In this document: positions 1-12,516 of the stretch, piece by piece
Numbering within the stretch: the stretch's first letter is position 1
Layout: each line of letters begins with the position of its first letter
DNA from: Zymoseptoria tritici IPO323
Taxonomy: Eukaryota; Ascomycota; Dothideomycetes; Mycosphaerellales; Mycosphaerellaceae
Direction of reading: 5' to 3'
Assembly (NCBI RefSeq): GCF_000219625.1
Contig: NC_018217.1
Location: 3,658,001 to 3,722,000, forward strand
Length of the DNA: 64,000 nt
Notes under the pieces: model-generated
The model's database searches: none
The model's input: only the letters and a program-made list of their open reading frames with translations
What the model was told of the DNA's origin: nothing
Made by a program: the position numbers and the translations under genes

Positions 1-103
1 CACAAGATGGCAGCCCCGCCACGAGAAAGAGCCTGAGGCAGACATATCCGACTTTACTTCGATTTGGTGAATGAATGGCAGCAGTCTACACTCCTTCACG
101 TGA

Positions 104-1290
104 ATGCCTCGTATACATCCATCAGTGTTCGCAAAGGCTCGTGCAATCAACAAGTCGCTAGTCCCATTGATCCCAGTCTGCCGAGATTTGGGCTCAGCTC
201 GCAATGAGCTCCGATGGTTGAAGGAGCACGCTGTGAGCGTGTCAAAGCAGTTGGGCCATGGAGAGCATGAAACGATAGTTGACGGGTACTTGAGAAGGCG
301 TGCCAGAGGAGAGCCTTTACAGTACATACTGGGGACAGAGTTTTTCGGTAATCTAGAAATCAGATGCCGACCAGGAGTTCTCATTCCGAGGTATGTGTAA
401 CCCTAACCATCCCGTCGACTGAGCCTGACGTTTCTATTGTTCACAGACAAGAGACAGCAGCATCAATTTCTCACCTAGCAAACCTCCTGGCATCTGACCA
501 GACTCTCACCAACGAATCCAACTCCACCCTGCGCGTTCTCGACCTCTGCACAGGAACCGGCTGCATTCCCCTCCTCTTCCATCACGAACTCTACACCTCC
601 AACGCCTCAACATCCACAACCCTCGAGCTGGTTGGCGTCGACATCTCCACCAGCGCTCTCTCTGTCGCTCGCGAGAATCTCATCCATCAAATCGCACACG
701 CAGCTCGTGCACAGCCAACTGCTCACTCCAAGCGAACGAGGTCTCTGAATCAGATCGGATTCGTACAAGCTGATATCCTTGCTTCCTCTCCATCAACCGA
801 GTCATCAGGTCCACTTCCGTTGAACGAAGCGCTCGGTAGATTATACAGTGGGGAGACGGAACCTCCGACTTTCGATATTCTGATCTCAAATCCGCCGTAC
901 ATCTCCCCTTCAGCATATCTGCGGACTACCACTCGTTCTGTGCGGAACTTCGAACCAAAGTTAGCTCTCGTCCCGCCCAGTCCTACTCCTTCCTCCTCTG
1001 GCGATGATGAGACCATCGGAGACGCCTTCTACCCACATCTATGGCGCCTTGCAGAGCAGGTCAAGGCGAAAGTCTGTCTGTTCGAGGTGAGCGACCTGCA
1101 GCAAGCGAAACGGGTTGCAGCGATGGCAGTGGAACATGGTAAATGGGATGTGGTGGAGATCTGGAGGGATGAGCCTGGCGCGAGGAGCGAGGCGGTGGAG
1201 GAGCTGCATGTTGGAGGTCGGAGTGTTGGGGTTAGAGGCGCCGGGAATGGTAGATCGGTATTTGCTAGAAGGGGTATCAAAGCAGAGTAG
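104..1290 (+). CDS. MTQ1: Protein-(glutamine-N5) methyltransferase, mitochondrial release-factor type (PrmC/HemK family)
   Basis: Two exons, 104-390 and 447-1290; the intron is GTATGT...CAG (56 bp). The join restores the HemK motif VLIPRQET across the splice; the product is 376 aa. The N-terminal helical PrmC domain is followed by a SAM-binding Rossmann fold (DLCTGTGC, about residue 145) and the catalytic NPPY motif in ILISNPPYIS, which places the glutamine amide of the release-factor GGQ loop. The PrmC-like N-terminal domain favours yeast Mtq1 (mitochondrial class I release factor) over the shorter Mtq2 (eRF1); that assignment is inference. The start ATG at 104 gives a full N-terminal domain. 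Convergent with ATP2. Confidence 0.85.
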
Positions 1291-1718
1291 TCTGGTCATG
1301 ATCAGGAGACAATGCGAATGATGGAAGTCGCCATGTCTATTCCACCAACTATTCTCCATTCACTGTTCGCGGACGTGTTGTCTTACGATATCAGCCCGTC
1401 CCATTGGTTTGATGTAAGTCACGGTGCAAGCACTGCTCCAGGACCATGGCGGCGAATGGGCATAAGCCGAGAAATGCACTTGTTGAACCACGCAACGCGA
1501 CGCTGCCGCTAATAGGCATGAACTACTTGCAACTTCACACAAGACGACATTCCACATTTGACAAAGGAAACGCTTTCAAGATCTACGCTTACACGCTCCT
1601 TTTCACTATCTCAACTGCCTCGTCCTCTCACTCCCGCAGCGCTTGTATGCTGTACAATGTGAAAACGCTTAGTCGAGCTTGATTCCTTCTCTCCCTCAAT
1701 GCATCATCCGATAACCAT
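1291..1718. other. Intergenic, convergent 3' ends
   Basis: 428 bp between the stops of the MTQ1-like gene and ATP2. It should hold both 3' UTRs. No gene or repeat seen. Confidence 0.6.
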
Positions 1719-3591
<1,873 letters not shown>

Positions 3592-4510
3592 CTTTGCGGT
3601 GATGAGGAGGATGTGTTGGGGTGGTGAGTGGAGCTGTTGCTTGTGAAGTCGTAGAGAGTACTCGTTTTGCCCGACTGTCTCCTTCCTCGCCAAGAAGAGG
3701 GCCCGTGCATCGTGCTTGCCTCGCCTGGTTGCCGAATTGTTCCGCTCAGGCAACGTGCTCAAACGCAGACTTGAGACCTCACTTTCAACAACAACGATAC
3801 CTTATGGTTTCATTGCGCTTGACTTTACTGTGCTATGATGTACAGAGATGAGGATGTCTTCCGTGTTATTTTCTCTGTCGCCATTTTTCATCCCAACGAT
3901 GACCTACGAAAAGCCATGGGAATAGTTCCATGAGGTCCTTGAGGCTCAGGGTGCTCTTACCAAGGCACTATCTTCGATTGCCTATAGAAGTCCCAGTTGT
4001 CGTCTCGGTCTGCTCTCAAGATACGCAGACTCGTGGCCGGCAATGCCTGAAGATATCTCAGCATCCGATATCAAGGTCCCCGGCGGACAACACAACATCC
4101 CGCCGACCGCATCCACTTCCTCAACACATGACAGGTCGTCTACAGACCCGTGTGAGTGTGCCATCCGTGAAGTGGAAGTCACTTGCGTCCCGCTCTCTAA
4201 GCTGCAACGGCTTCTTAACAGCACAATGTCTACGTGGTAGGCACAAAGTCTCGCAACTGTGTTATCGGCAACGAGAGAAGAGGCAGGGATCTGCAAGCAA
4301 CATGCAGGTTGCTATCCTTGAACGTTAACCGTCAAAATCATTCAATTCATTCGTCTCCTTCTGCATATCTATGTACGAAACACCACGGGCCATGACTACC
4401 CTCTGAACCACGTTAACCGTCAAAATCATCCAATTCGTTCGTTTCCTCCTGCGTGTACGAAACACCACGGGCCATGACTACCCTCTGAACCATCCTTCGC
4501 CATCCATCGA
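3592..4510. other. Intergenic: ATP2 promoter side and expansin 3' side
   Basis: About 0.9 kb. Upstream of ATP2 there is no ORF with coding character; short ORFs on both strands lack recognisable homology. The only structure is an 82-88 bp tandem duplication at 4323-4492, listed separately. Confidence 0.5.
4323..4492. repeat. Tandem duplication, two units of 88 and 82 bp
   Basis: Unit 1 is 4323-4410 and unit 2 is 4411-4492; both begin CGTTAACCGTCAAAATCAT and end CCCTCTGAACCA. They differ by a few substitutions and a 6-bp indel. The array lies 19 bp beyond the stop of the expansin-like gene, so it probably falls in its 3' UTR or terminator region. Confidence 0.9.
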
Positions 4511-5264
4511 TCAGAAGTTACCGTCAGCATTGCAGGTATTCCCACCAATGACCTGGCAGTTCTTCGCAATCCTCTCCTTCCCATCAATGCTGATCACCTT
4601 GAGATCGACTACATCGACTCCAAAGCCAGCCGACTTCTGGAAGAAGTTGTAATCCATCCGAGTGAGACCACTCTGCCAGGTAGCGCCGTGGTCGGTGCTG
4701 ACTTGGATGTCCTTGACACGCTGCGAGTATTGTCAGCATCGGTCAACCGTCATGAGATGGACCGACATACCTTGCTCGCGTTGACCGCCTGAACGCTGAA
4801 CCAGTTCGCCGACACACCCTCCTTCATGCGGAAGTAAATCAGACCGTTGAGCGGACAGTCGACGAATTCCCACGACAGTTGAATGATTCCCTTCTGGGGA
4901 TCGTCAATCTTGCCGAAGGAGTTTTGGAACAAGTCGAGGCTGTGCGGTGGGCATTCTGGACATTGGTCGACAATCTGGTTGAAAGTTAGCGTATGCTCTG
5001 TGAAAGATGTGTATCGCAGTGTGATCAGACCATTGATATAGTCGAGCCTCTCAGGCCAGTGACTTTGATGCAAGCACCACAGACTCCGCTTCCCGCCCAG
5101 TCCAATTTGCTGATAGCGGTGCCGTCGATGCCAGTCGGGAGAGTATAGGAAGCGAAGGAGCACATTCCTCCCTGGACGTTGCCTCCGTAGAAGGTTCCAC
5201 GGCCAGTGAATGCGTTGGCATAGCCCGCTGCCATGGAAGTGAAGATGAAGGTGGAAAAATGCAT
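4511..5264 (-). CDS. Secreted expansin-like protein (double-psi beta-barrel plus C-terminal expansin/CBM63-like domain)
   Basis: Three exons: 5031-5264, 4771-4974, 4511-4720; 215 aa. The N-terminus MHFSTFIFTSMAAGYANA is a signal peptide. The DPBB core follows: TGRGTFYGG, then GMCSF, GSGVCGACIKVTG and, after intron 1, IVDQCPECPPHSLDLF. Paired cysteines and the HxDL motif are typical of expansins and RlpA-like proteins. The second half (WEFVDCPL, YFRMKEG, NWFSVQAVN, STDHGATWQSG) resembles the expansin C-terminal beta-sandwich that binds polysaccharide. Intron 1 has a weaker donor (GTCTGA) but a CTAAC branch site and restores the conserved frame. Such proteins loosen cellulose or act at the plant interface without hydrolysis; the substrate is not shown by sequence. 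Confidence 0.88.
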
Positions 5265-6862
5265 GATGATGGTGGTGATGATGATACCGGTGATGTTGAG
5301 GAGTTGAGAAGGTGATGTTTTGAATAATGCTCGAATGGTGGAAACAGACCTGCTCTTTATATGCGATGTTCTGGCCCATCTGCTCTTGGCCTGCCGCAAT
5401 CTATCCAAAACATGGTGACGTCGCTTAGGTATACATTGCCAACCGAGATGGACAAGCGACTGGAGGAAAATTGAATCATCCAGATTCCAGCCACCGACAC
5501 CAATCATCGTACCACGGACAACACCGTGTCTTCCATATCTGGAACTAGCTCAGTGTCAACTCAGTGAAACAGTGTTCAGTGTTTGTGCTCAAAGCGACTG
5601 GCGACATGTCGGTCCGATATGGGCGACGTCGAGGCAGACGCGAGACCCGGTCGATAGTATGATGGACCGAGTACATGGGGCAAAAAGAAAGGAGCCATTG
5701 GAGTGCTGCGGAGACCCCACACGCGGCGTGACTCGAGAGTGGTAAGCAAGACAGTATGGACTGCGCCATGGCTTCATATACCACCTGTAGGAAGCAGTGA
5801 CAGCCACGCACGAGTTGCACAGCATTCGAAACAAAGGGCTGCATTGCCTTGCAGTAGTCATGAACCACCTTATCGCATAAAACGAGCGGCAGTCTTCTCA
5901 GCCGCCTCCACGAACCAGCGACCGCGAGCTCCAGAGGTGCTCGTGGTCATCGCGGATGAAGCTTGGTGAGACATTGGAACATTATGGTCCCGTCAAGGAA
6001 GTTGGTCCGTCTGCGTGTCCTGTTCGCGGTGCACAAGTGCGGCCGAGACAGTATATGGTCACGTTCAATCTGGTCCATGGCGAATCTGGTTCAAGGCGAT
6101 AGTGTGGTTGATTTAGTGCTCGGCGCCCCCTGGCGAAACATCGGCGTGGCGCTTCGGGGGTCGCCAAATCTGTTTCCCGGGTCCAGTCATCACGGTCGTT
6201 GTCTTGCTGTCCGCGTTAAACAGCGAACCTGCATCATCATAGTGCATTGGCACAGTGACTAGCAATACTTGGTGGTGTCTGTCTAAGACAGCGGAGAGTA
6301 CGCCGTGTATACCGTGATGGTAGTATTGCGGTCGTCGGAGACCACGACGTCCAAGTCGGAGACCACGTTGGCCAATACGTTCGTGCGATTGAGCTTTGGC
6401 TTCCTCTTTCTCCTGGAAATCTTCGGCGAGACGGCTCTTCTACGTGTCGGCAGTGAAGTGTCTCATTCGATGCTGATGCTGACAGTGAACGCTCGTGTGT
6501 TGCAGCCGACAGACGATGTCGCCAGACGATGACGCAGGACGTTGTCGCAGGACGTTGAGGCCTGAGGGTTGGAGGAAGAGAGGAAGGAGAGAAGGTCGAG
6601 ATTTCGTCGAGAAAACCGAAGCTCTGGCTTCCGACATTGATTGTGAGCCCTTCAAATTGTATCAAATTATTGAAGCTCCATTTCACCTGGCAGCTCCATC
6701 CGACCTCACCTCTGCAGCATCACTCCTCGACACATGCGCTTTGTTCGAGGCTGCGCTACCTTCGCAAGCACGTATCTTGACCGTGATGTCTCAATCTGTC
6801 CAGAACACGTGACGTGTAACCCGAGCAGCACCCGCACTCAATGACACCGAGCCTACGCGACC
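5265..6862. other. Intergenic, divergent promoters of expansin-like gene and FAR11
   Basis: 1.6 kb between two divergently transcribed genes. Several ORFs of 60-150 codons exist on both strands, but none shows a conserved motif, signal peptide or plausible splicing. No repeat was seen. Treated as promoter and 5' UTR space. Confidence 0.5.
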
Positions 6863-9800
6863 ATGGACGAAGTCGAGAACCCAGACCTCCCAGCGGCAGG
6901 GGAGTCGAGTCCCACGCTCAGACCTGTCGACGAAGATGAGGATGCTGGAGTGAGGCCCAACGCGGCGCACAAGCTTGAAGGAGATAATGCAGCGAACAAC
7001 TCTACGCCGAATCCTCCAGCGACAAGAGCTGCTGTGCCCGCGAGACCGGGCTTGACACGAGAGAACTCGGCACCTCCACCTCAGCAACCGCCTCCAGCGC
7101 CGCCTGTTCAGTCCGTAGCCACCGAATCGATCGACTTCTCGCAAGAAGCTCCCGACAGTCTTACGCTTGCCGATCTCAAGCGTATACGAAGTACTTTCCC
7201 TCAAAGCCAGCCGACTCCGAAACAACAGCTGGCGGACGACGAGAAGGTTTACGACTTTGACTACAGAGACTCCCAATCATTCCCGGTCGAATTGGAAGAG
7301 TGGTTCAGCTATAGTGAGGACGAGGAGCTCAAGTTGAGGAAGTGCAGATCAGTGTTCAACGATGAGTGGAGGAGTTCGGGGGATGGGAAGCATGACTGGC
7401 TGGACATCACCGAGGATGCAAGGAGAACGTTCGCGAAGAAGTGGATGAAAGTGCTGGAAGACGGTTCAGACGAAGAGCAGGTCACAAAAGCGCTCATGAT
7501 ATTGACATACATTGGTCTGGGTGTATGGGAAGAGACCGCTGGTCGTCGAGAAGGTTGTGCATTGGAAGATTTGTTCTCGGATAGCACTTTTGGTGGTTCG
7601 AGGCTTGATGAGTATGGGTCTTCAAGCTTGCAAGTACAGTGGATTGTTGCCATGGTGGACACTCTGCACTCGTGTGATGGGTTAAGGACGATCTACTCCA
7701 CATTGAGAAAGATGTGCGAACGGGACTTTCAAAGCACTGTTCCTGAGGCACCTTCTCGGAATGAAACCCAAGCAAGGCGAGGTGACGAGAGTGTGGAGCT
7801 CTGGTGCTGTCTGACGCTGATGTATCTCTTTGTCGAGGTTGCGCGTTCGACAGGCAACGGACAGGCTTTGAAAGGGGATGTCCTCGCATTGGAGCCGAGC
7901 TTCCTCAATTATATCACACAGATCGTCGGACGGTTACGCTGGGATGAATCATCTCCCGTCCCATTGACGAAGATGCTGCTCCTCGCATGGAAGGCGATTC
8001 TTGCATCCTTTGGAGGCATACAAGATGTCGAAAAGGTCAAGGCGAGTTTCCGGGAGAATCCCGACGAGATGGATGCTCGAGGCCAGCCGATCATCACGGC
8101 TTCTCCATTGGACTACCACCTTTTCCGACAGGAGATCAATTCCAAATATCCAGCCTATCAGCCTCCACCGCCACTGTTTCCTTTGGAGCCAGAGAATAAC
8201 AGCATCTTGCCTCCACTGAAGCATCGCCGTCCGAGTTTTGCCATGTCTGACTCGGCATTCACCGGAGCTCCTTCAGTAGGAACTGCGTCGATCATGCATC
8301 AGCCTGTGCATATCGCTACGCCTGCTCCGTCACCTCCACCATCTCCCGCCGGTCCTGGCAAGGCCGGAAAGAAACAGAACTACCAAACGAACCAGATGTT
8401 TCCATTCTTGTACCCTCCCCTCGACGCCAGCAGTAACGAGTTGGGAGGAAAGGGGAGCACCGAATTGCAGGATGCACTTGTTGGCCGCAAGTGGCAAGGT
8501 GCCGACATTCCAGCGAGTATTCTCGAGGCCGCAGAGCTATTCGCTACACGTATGCGAGCAACTCGAGGTATGAAGCAACTGTGGGAAGCTCGAGTCGACT
8601 TTATGAAGCAAGAACGAGGGTGGAAGAATCCGGATGAGGATGACTTGCTGCCCGTCGATGACGATTTCGAACTGGTGCCCAAGGCAAAACCCGAAGACAC
8701 CGTCGAGCAAGGACAGCCAGTTCCGCTGACCGACGAGCAGCGACAGCTGAACAAAGTCAGCCAGTACTACCGAGACTCACTACCACATTTGCAGAGCGTT
8801 GTCATTGTTTTGCTCAAGGCAGTGTTGCAGAATGTCACCGACCTGGTCACAAAAGGCAACGGTCAGAATGGTCTGCAAGCTGGTATTCAGTTCAACGATG
8901 TGAACGGCATCAATGGCTCAAAGCCTCTCGAGAATGGTCTCAACGGCCACTCCGACGGCATCGAGAATACCGCAGAAGAGCTCGACAAACTGCGCACGCA
9001 AGAGATCGCCGCAAAAGCACTGAGCGCTATTCTCCTCCTCCTGCTAAAATGGTTCAAGGTCACCCACATCCTCCAATACGAGTACATGACCCAACTCCTC
9101 CTCGACTCCAACTACGTTCCTCTAATCCTCAAACTCTGGCAAACGCAAGAGATTGGCCGAGCATGCCACTACAAACTTGACCGCTCCGACCGCAACTTCT
9201 TCGCATTTTGCAAATCCACCTCCCGCCAAGCGGACCCCGAACCAACAACCTCAATCTCACCCAACGGCGTTCCCACATCCGACTCGGAGGACGACGCTGC
9301 TCCTCCACCTATCAAACGCAATCGCGACGCCGACCCTGACACCATCCTCTCTCCCGTCTTCGAGGACAGCGAATTCGCGCATCCGCCCGAGATCGACGAG
9401 CTTGGCTACGCTCAAACCCCACTGCCAACATCCCTGCTCAAGAACTACTCCTACCGCAACATGTTCAGTGCGATCAACTATCTCCGAGTGCTGCAAAAGG
9501 TCACCCGCCGGAAAACCCATCGCGCACTGCTGCTCGTGAGCTACAAGAGTTCCAACCATCTTAAGAAGACGCTCAAGATTCCTGTGCAGCAGTTGCGATT
9601 CTACACTCTGAAACTCTTCAAGTCACAAGTCCCATTCTGCGGACGCAAGTGGCGACAAGGAAACATGAAGATCATCACAGCAGTATGGCTTTCTGTTCCA
9701 GCGGAGTTGAGAGACGACTGGTTGTCTGGCGGCGGAGGCGGCATGGGCGGTGCATGTGTGGGAGATGTGGATGGTACGGTGGAGGATGCGCTGCCGTTGG

Positions 9801-10003
9801 AGCAGAGTCTACGGGCGTTGACGCATTGGTGGAATGTAAGGAACTTCACGGATGTGATGGGTGTGGACAAGGGCATGTTGGAGGAGGAGATGGACTACTT
9901 CTCGAGAGAGCTGGAGAAGATGGAGATCAGCCGGGAGGAAGAACTGGGCGATGAGCAGGCTCTGGCAGAGGAAGGGTGGCAGGGTCCGATTGAGGGGTAT
10001 TGA
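6863..10003 (+). CDS. FAR11: Far11/STRIP-type subunit of the STRIPAK complex
   Basis: Single exon, 1046 aa, start in good context (gcgaccATGG). Scaffold protein of the striatin-interacting phosphatase and kinase complex (yeast Far11, Neurospora HAM-2, animal STRIP1/2), which in filamentous fungi governs hyphal fusion, septation and fruiting. After a Pro-rich disordered N-terminus (residues 1-130) comes the conserved N1221 domain beginning VYDFDYRDSQSFPVELEEWF. A second conserved block lies near the C-terminus, with YSYRNMFSAINYLRVLQKV, HRALLLVSYKSS, QQLRFYTLKLFKSQVP and KWRQGNMKIITAVWL. Low-complexity spacers separate the domains. Length fits the family. Family assignment is strong; fungal phenotypes are known from other species. 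Confidence 0.9.
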   Translation: MDEVENPDLPAAGESSPTLRPVDEDEDAGVRPNAAHKLEGDNAANNSTPNPPATRAAVPARPGLTRENSAPPPQQPPPAPPVQSVATESIDFSQEAPDSLTLADLKRIRSTFPQSQPTPKQQLADDEKVYDFDYRDSQSFPVELEEWFSYSEDEELKLRKCRSVFNDEWRSSGDGKHDWLDITEDARRTFAKKWMKVLEDGSDEEQVTKALMILTYIGLGVWEETAGRREGCALEDLFSDSTFGGSRLDEYGSSSLQVQWIVAMVDTLHSCDGLRTIYSTLRKMCERDFQSTVPEAPSRNETQARRGDESVELWCCLTLMYLFVEVARSTGNGQALKGDVLALEPSFLNYITQIVGRLRWDESSPVPLTKMLLLAWKAILASFGGIQDVEKVKASFRENPDEMDARGQPIITASPLDYHLFRQEINSKYPAYQPPPPLFPLEPENNSILPPLKHRRPSFAMSDSAFTGAPSVGTASIMHQPVHIATPAPSPPPSPAGPGKAGKKQNYQTNQMFPFLYPPLDASSNELGGKGSTELQDALVGRKWQGADIPASILEAAELFATRMRATRGMKQLWEARVDFMKQERGWKNPDEDDLLPVDDDFELVPKAKPEDTVEQGQPVPLTDEQRQLNKVSQYYRDSLPHLQSVVIVLLKAVLQNVTDLVTKGNGQNGLQAGIQFNDVNGINGSKPLENGLNGHSDGIENTAEELDKLRTQEIAAKALSAILLLLLKWFKVTHILQYEYMTQLLLDSNYVPLILKLWQTQEIGRACHYKLDRSDRNFFAFCKSTSRQADPEPTTSISPNGVPTSDSEDDAAPPPIKRNRDADPDTILSPVFEDSEFAHPPEIDELGYAQTPLPTSLLKNYSYRNMFSAINYLRVLQKVTRRKTHRALLLVSYKSSNHLKKTLKIPVQQLRFYTLKLFKSQVPFCGRKWRQGNMKIITAVWLSVPAELRDDWLSGGGGGMGGACVGDVDGTVEDALPLEQSLRALTHWWNVRNFTDVMGVDKGMLEEEMDYFSRELEKMEISREEELGDEQALAEEGWQGPIEGY

Positions 10004-10206
10004 GGAGGAGTTGTCGGATGCAGGCTGGCAGGCAATGGTTCAGTCTGGTCGCAGTCTCATCATCCTCGTGGGACTGTTCCTCGTGGGGTCTATACACATG
10101 CTCTGCGCTCCCACGAACATCTCGGCTAGTTAGCTCAAGAGCTATTAATAGCGTTGGGTCTTGATCAAAAGTCTTCTTGCATGCGATAACCTCAAGGACA
10201 TGCACA

Positions 10207-12375
10207 ATGCAAACGGCTCGCGACATCGCCAGCAATGCCTTCCAAATCGCTCGATTCGCAACACATGCGACAATATGGGCCTCAAAGTCGACCTTCCGCT
10301 ATCTGACCTCTGGCTACCGCGGAGTCTGCCGGGTCTGCAACAACCTCCAACCACACGGCCACGAAGACACCTTTGGCCGAACTCGAGCTCCATGGCATGA
10401 CAACACGAGGACGCGACTATCTGAAGAAGTTGCAGGAGACCTAGCTGCCACACCTAGCCTGTACATCCCGGACATTACAACGCAGAAGATCCTCGAGAGT
10501 CGAGATATTGACCCGAAGACTGGCCGTCCGATTAATGACTGTCCATACTGCCGTTTGCTGTGTAATATCTTCGATGCGTTCTTCGCGGATCGATGGATGA
10601 ATTGGGTGACTGAGACGAGGAATGGGATGGGTTTGACGGTTGGATTGATGATCCGCGAAGGACGACCGCTCGTTATCAATTGTGTTCGCTTTACATACGA
10701 AGTTCCGGTCGTCATGTATCCTCGGGTTGATGTTGAGGTGTACGTTGACCATGCTCTGGAGACGAATCTGGCGGGCGCTCCGTGTGTTGGCGTCGGCGGT
10801 CGAAGAGCATTGGACAACCGAGATGAGCAGTCCGCGAAATTCTTGTTCAATTGCGTGAAGCAATGCGTCGAAGAGCATCCGAAATGCAACGAGCCATCTG
10901 CAGTGTTCAATCCGACTCGCTTGCTCGACATCGGAGGACTGAACGATGTCATCTGTTTGTACGAGACCAAAGAAACGGATCCTCAACTCCAGTATGCGGC
11001 TCTCAGTCATTGTTGGGGAGGCAGTCAACCCATGAAACTCCTCACCGAGAACCAGCAAGACTTCAAAATCAGCATACCAGTCGAAAAGCTCCCTCCGACC
11101 TTCCGCGACGCCATCGCAGTCAGCAGAGAACTCTCCATCCGCTACCTCTGGATCGACTCCCTCAGCATCATCCAAAACGACCCTCTCGACTGGGACCGCG
11201 AAGCCGCACAAATGGGCCAAGTCTACTCATCCGCCTTCCTCGTAATCAGCGCCGCCTCCTCCGCCAACGCCTCAACCCACTTCCTCGGCCCTCGAGACGA
11301 GAGCATGCTTCCCAAATCCTTTCCCTTCACCCCCTTACCTAGCAACACCACCATCCCCATCCTCGCCCGCCGCCGCCACCTCCTCGCGGTACCAATGGAG
11401 CAAGGCCTCTACGAACCGCCTTTCACCTCTCCCTGGGCATCGCTCAAGCGTCCAGATCCGCTCTTCACCCGCGCCTGGTGTTTCCAAGAATCCCACCTCG
11501 CAACCCGCATTCTACACTTCACGTCCACCAGCACGCTCTTCGAATGCCGCACCCATCGTCGCAGCGAAGACGCCCTACCTCCCTACCCTCTTCTCTCCCG
11601 TGGTCCCCTCCCCGTTGTGCCCGACGAGTTGCAATGGCGAATGCTAGTCAAGTCCTACACTTCCCGCCAACTGACCTTTCCCAGCGACAAGCTCGTCGCT
11701 ATATCCGGTATTGCCGCTAAGTCTCCGCAAGCGAGTCGTGGAGCACGATACCTAGCTGGTTTATGGGACGAGTCTCTGCTTCTTGATCTCCTCTGGCAAC
11801 CCATGCCCGGCGCATCGAAAGAACCTCTCGCGTACGATGCAGCTGAGCAAGCGGCTCCAAGTTGGAGTTGGGCGAGCATTAATCGTGGCGTGACGTACGA
11901 TGCCCTCCACGATTTCACACTCCTCGCGGAAGTTCTGTCCGTTGAAACGAATGTGTCAGGAGTAAATCCTTACGGCTCCGTGCTGGGTGGTACGATTGTT
12001 CTGCGAGCGAGATTGGGACGGTGTAAGATTGCGTGGAAGGCGGAGGTGAGTCAGCATCGTGCGTATTTGGTTAGGGAAAACGGGTCGAGAAGTGTGGAGC
12101 AGCATTTCATCTCCGATGGGCTGCTCGTTGCGCAGTCTGATGGGTCGAGGTTTGCGAAGCGTGGGCAGAAGGGAGGTGAATGGGGCGATGGTCAAGACTT
12201 GGACGCGGCGTTTGTGTGTATTGCGAAGACGCCGTGGGTGCATATGGATTTCGTGGGACTTTTGGTTTCACCGAGCCGGGACGTGAAAGGGGCTTTGGAA
12301 AGAGTGGGACATATCACGAAGGTCACGAAGGAGTGGTTTGAGAGTGGAGTGGAACAGGAAGTTACGCTGGTCTGA
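10207..12375 (+). CDS. Heterokaryon incompatibility (HET) domain protein
   Basis: Single exon, 722 aa from ATG 10207; the open frame extends to a TTG at 10177, but 10207 is the first in-frame ATG. The HET domain (PF06985) is complete: YAALSHCWGG, LPPTFRDAIAVSRELSIRYLW, IDSLSIIQND, DWDREAAQMGQVYSSAFLVI and later RAWCFQESHLATRIL. HET domains share distant TIR-like features and trigger cell death on non-self recognition in several ascomycetes. Most genomes have dozens with unknown partners, so a role in incompatibility is inference. N-terminal Cys pairs (CRVCNN, CPYCRLLC) may bind metal. It sits tail to tail with the OSBP gene, 141 bp apart. Confidence 0.9.
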   Translation: MQTARDIASNAFQIARFATHATIWASKSTFRYLTSGYRGVCRVCNNLQPHGHEDTFGRTRAPWHDNTRTRLSEEVAGDLAATPSLYIPDITTQKILESRDIDPKTGRPINDCPYCRLLCNIFDAFFADRWMNWVTETRNGMGLTVGLMIREGRPLVINCVRFTYEVPVVMYPRVDVEVYVDHALETNLAGAPCVGVGGRRALDNRDEQSAKFLFNCVKQCVEEHPKCNEPSAVFNPTRLLDIGGLNDVICLYETKETDPQLQYAALSHCWGGSQPMKLLTENQQDFKISIPVEKLPPTFRDAIAVSRELSIRYLWIDSLSIIQNDPLDWDREAAQMGQVYSSAFLVISAASSANASTHFLGPRDESMLPKSFPFTPLPSNTTIPILARRRHLLAVPMEQGLYEPPFTSPWASLKRPDPLFTRAWCFQESHLATRILHFTSTSTLFECRTHRRSEDALPPYPLLSRGPLPVVPDELQWRMLVKSYTSRQLTFPSDKLVAISGIAAKSPQASRGARYLAGLWDESLLLDLLWQPMPGASKEPLAYDAAEQAAPSWSWASINRGVTYDALHDFTLLAEVLSVETNVSGVNPYGSVLGGTIVLRARLGRCKIAWKAEVSQHRAYLVRENGSRSVEQHFISDGLLVAQSDGSRFAKRGQKGGEWGDGQDLDAAFVCIAKTPWVHMDFVGLLVSPSRDVKGALERVGHITKVTKEWFESGVEQEVTLV

Positions 12376-12516
12376 GAGATATGCATCCTCTGGCTGTCGT
12401 CAAGGACTTCGTGATAAATTATCGTACGTAAATGTAGCAGCGCCTCTCCATCGCCATTGAAGCGAAGCGTCTTCTGAGCAATGCATGCTCGTTCCAGTCG
12501 ATGATCACTGCATCAT

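Noticed and set aside
5963..6812. Short ORFs between the expansin-like gene and FAR11
   Set aside because: No conserved motif, signal peptide or consistent splicing; treated as intergenic.
10177..10206. Upstream extension of the HET protein
   Set aside because: Would start at TTG; the first in-frame ATG is 10207. Similar non-ATG extensions were dropped for the thioesterase and the GTPase.
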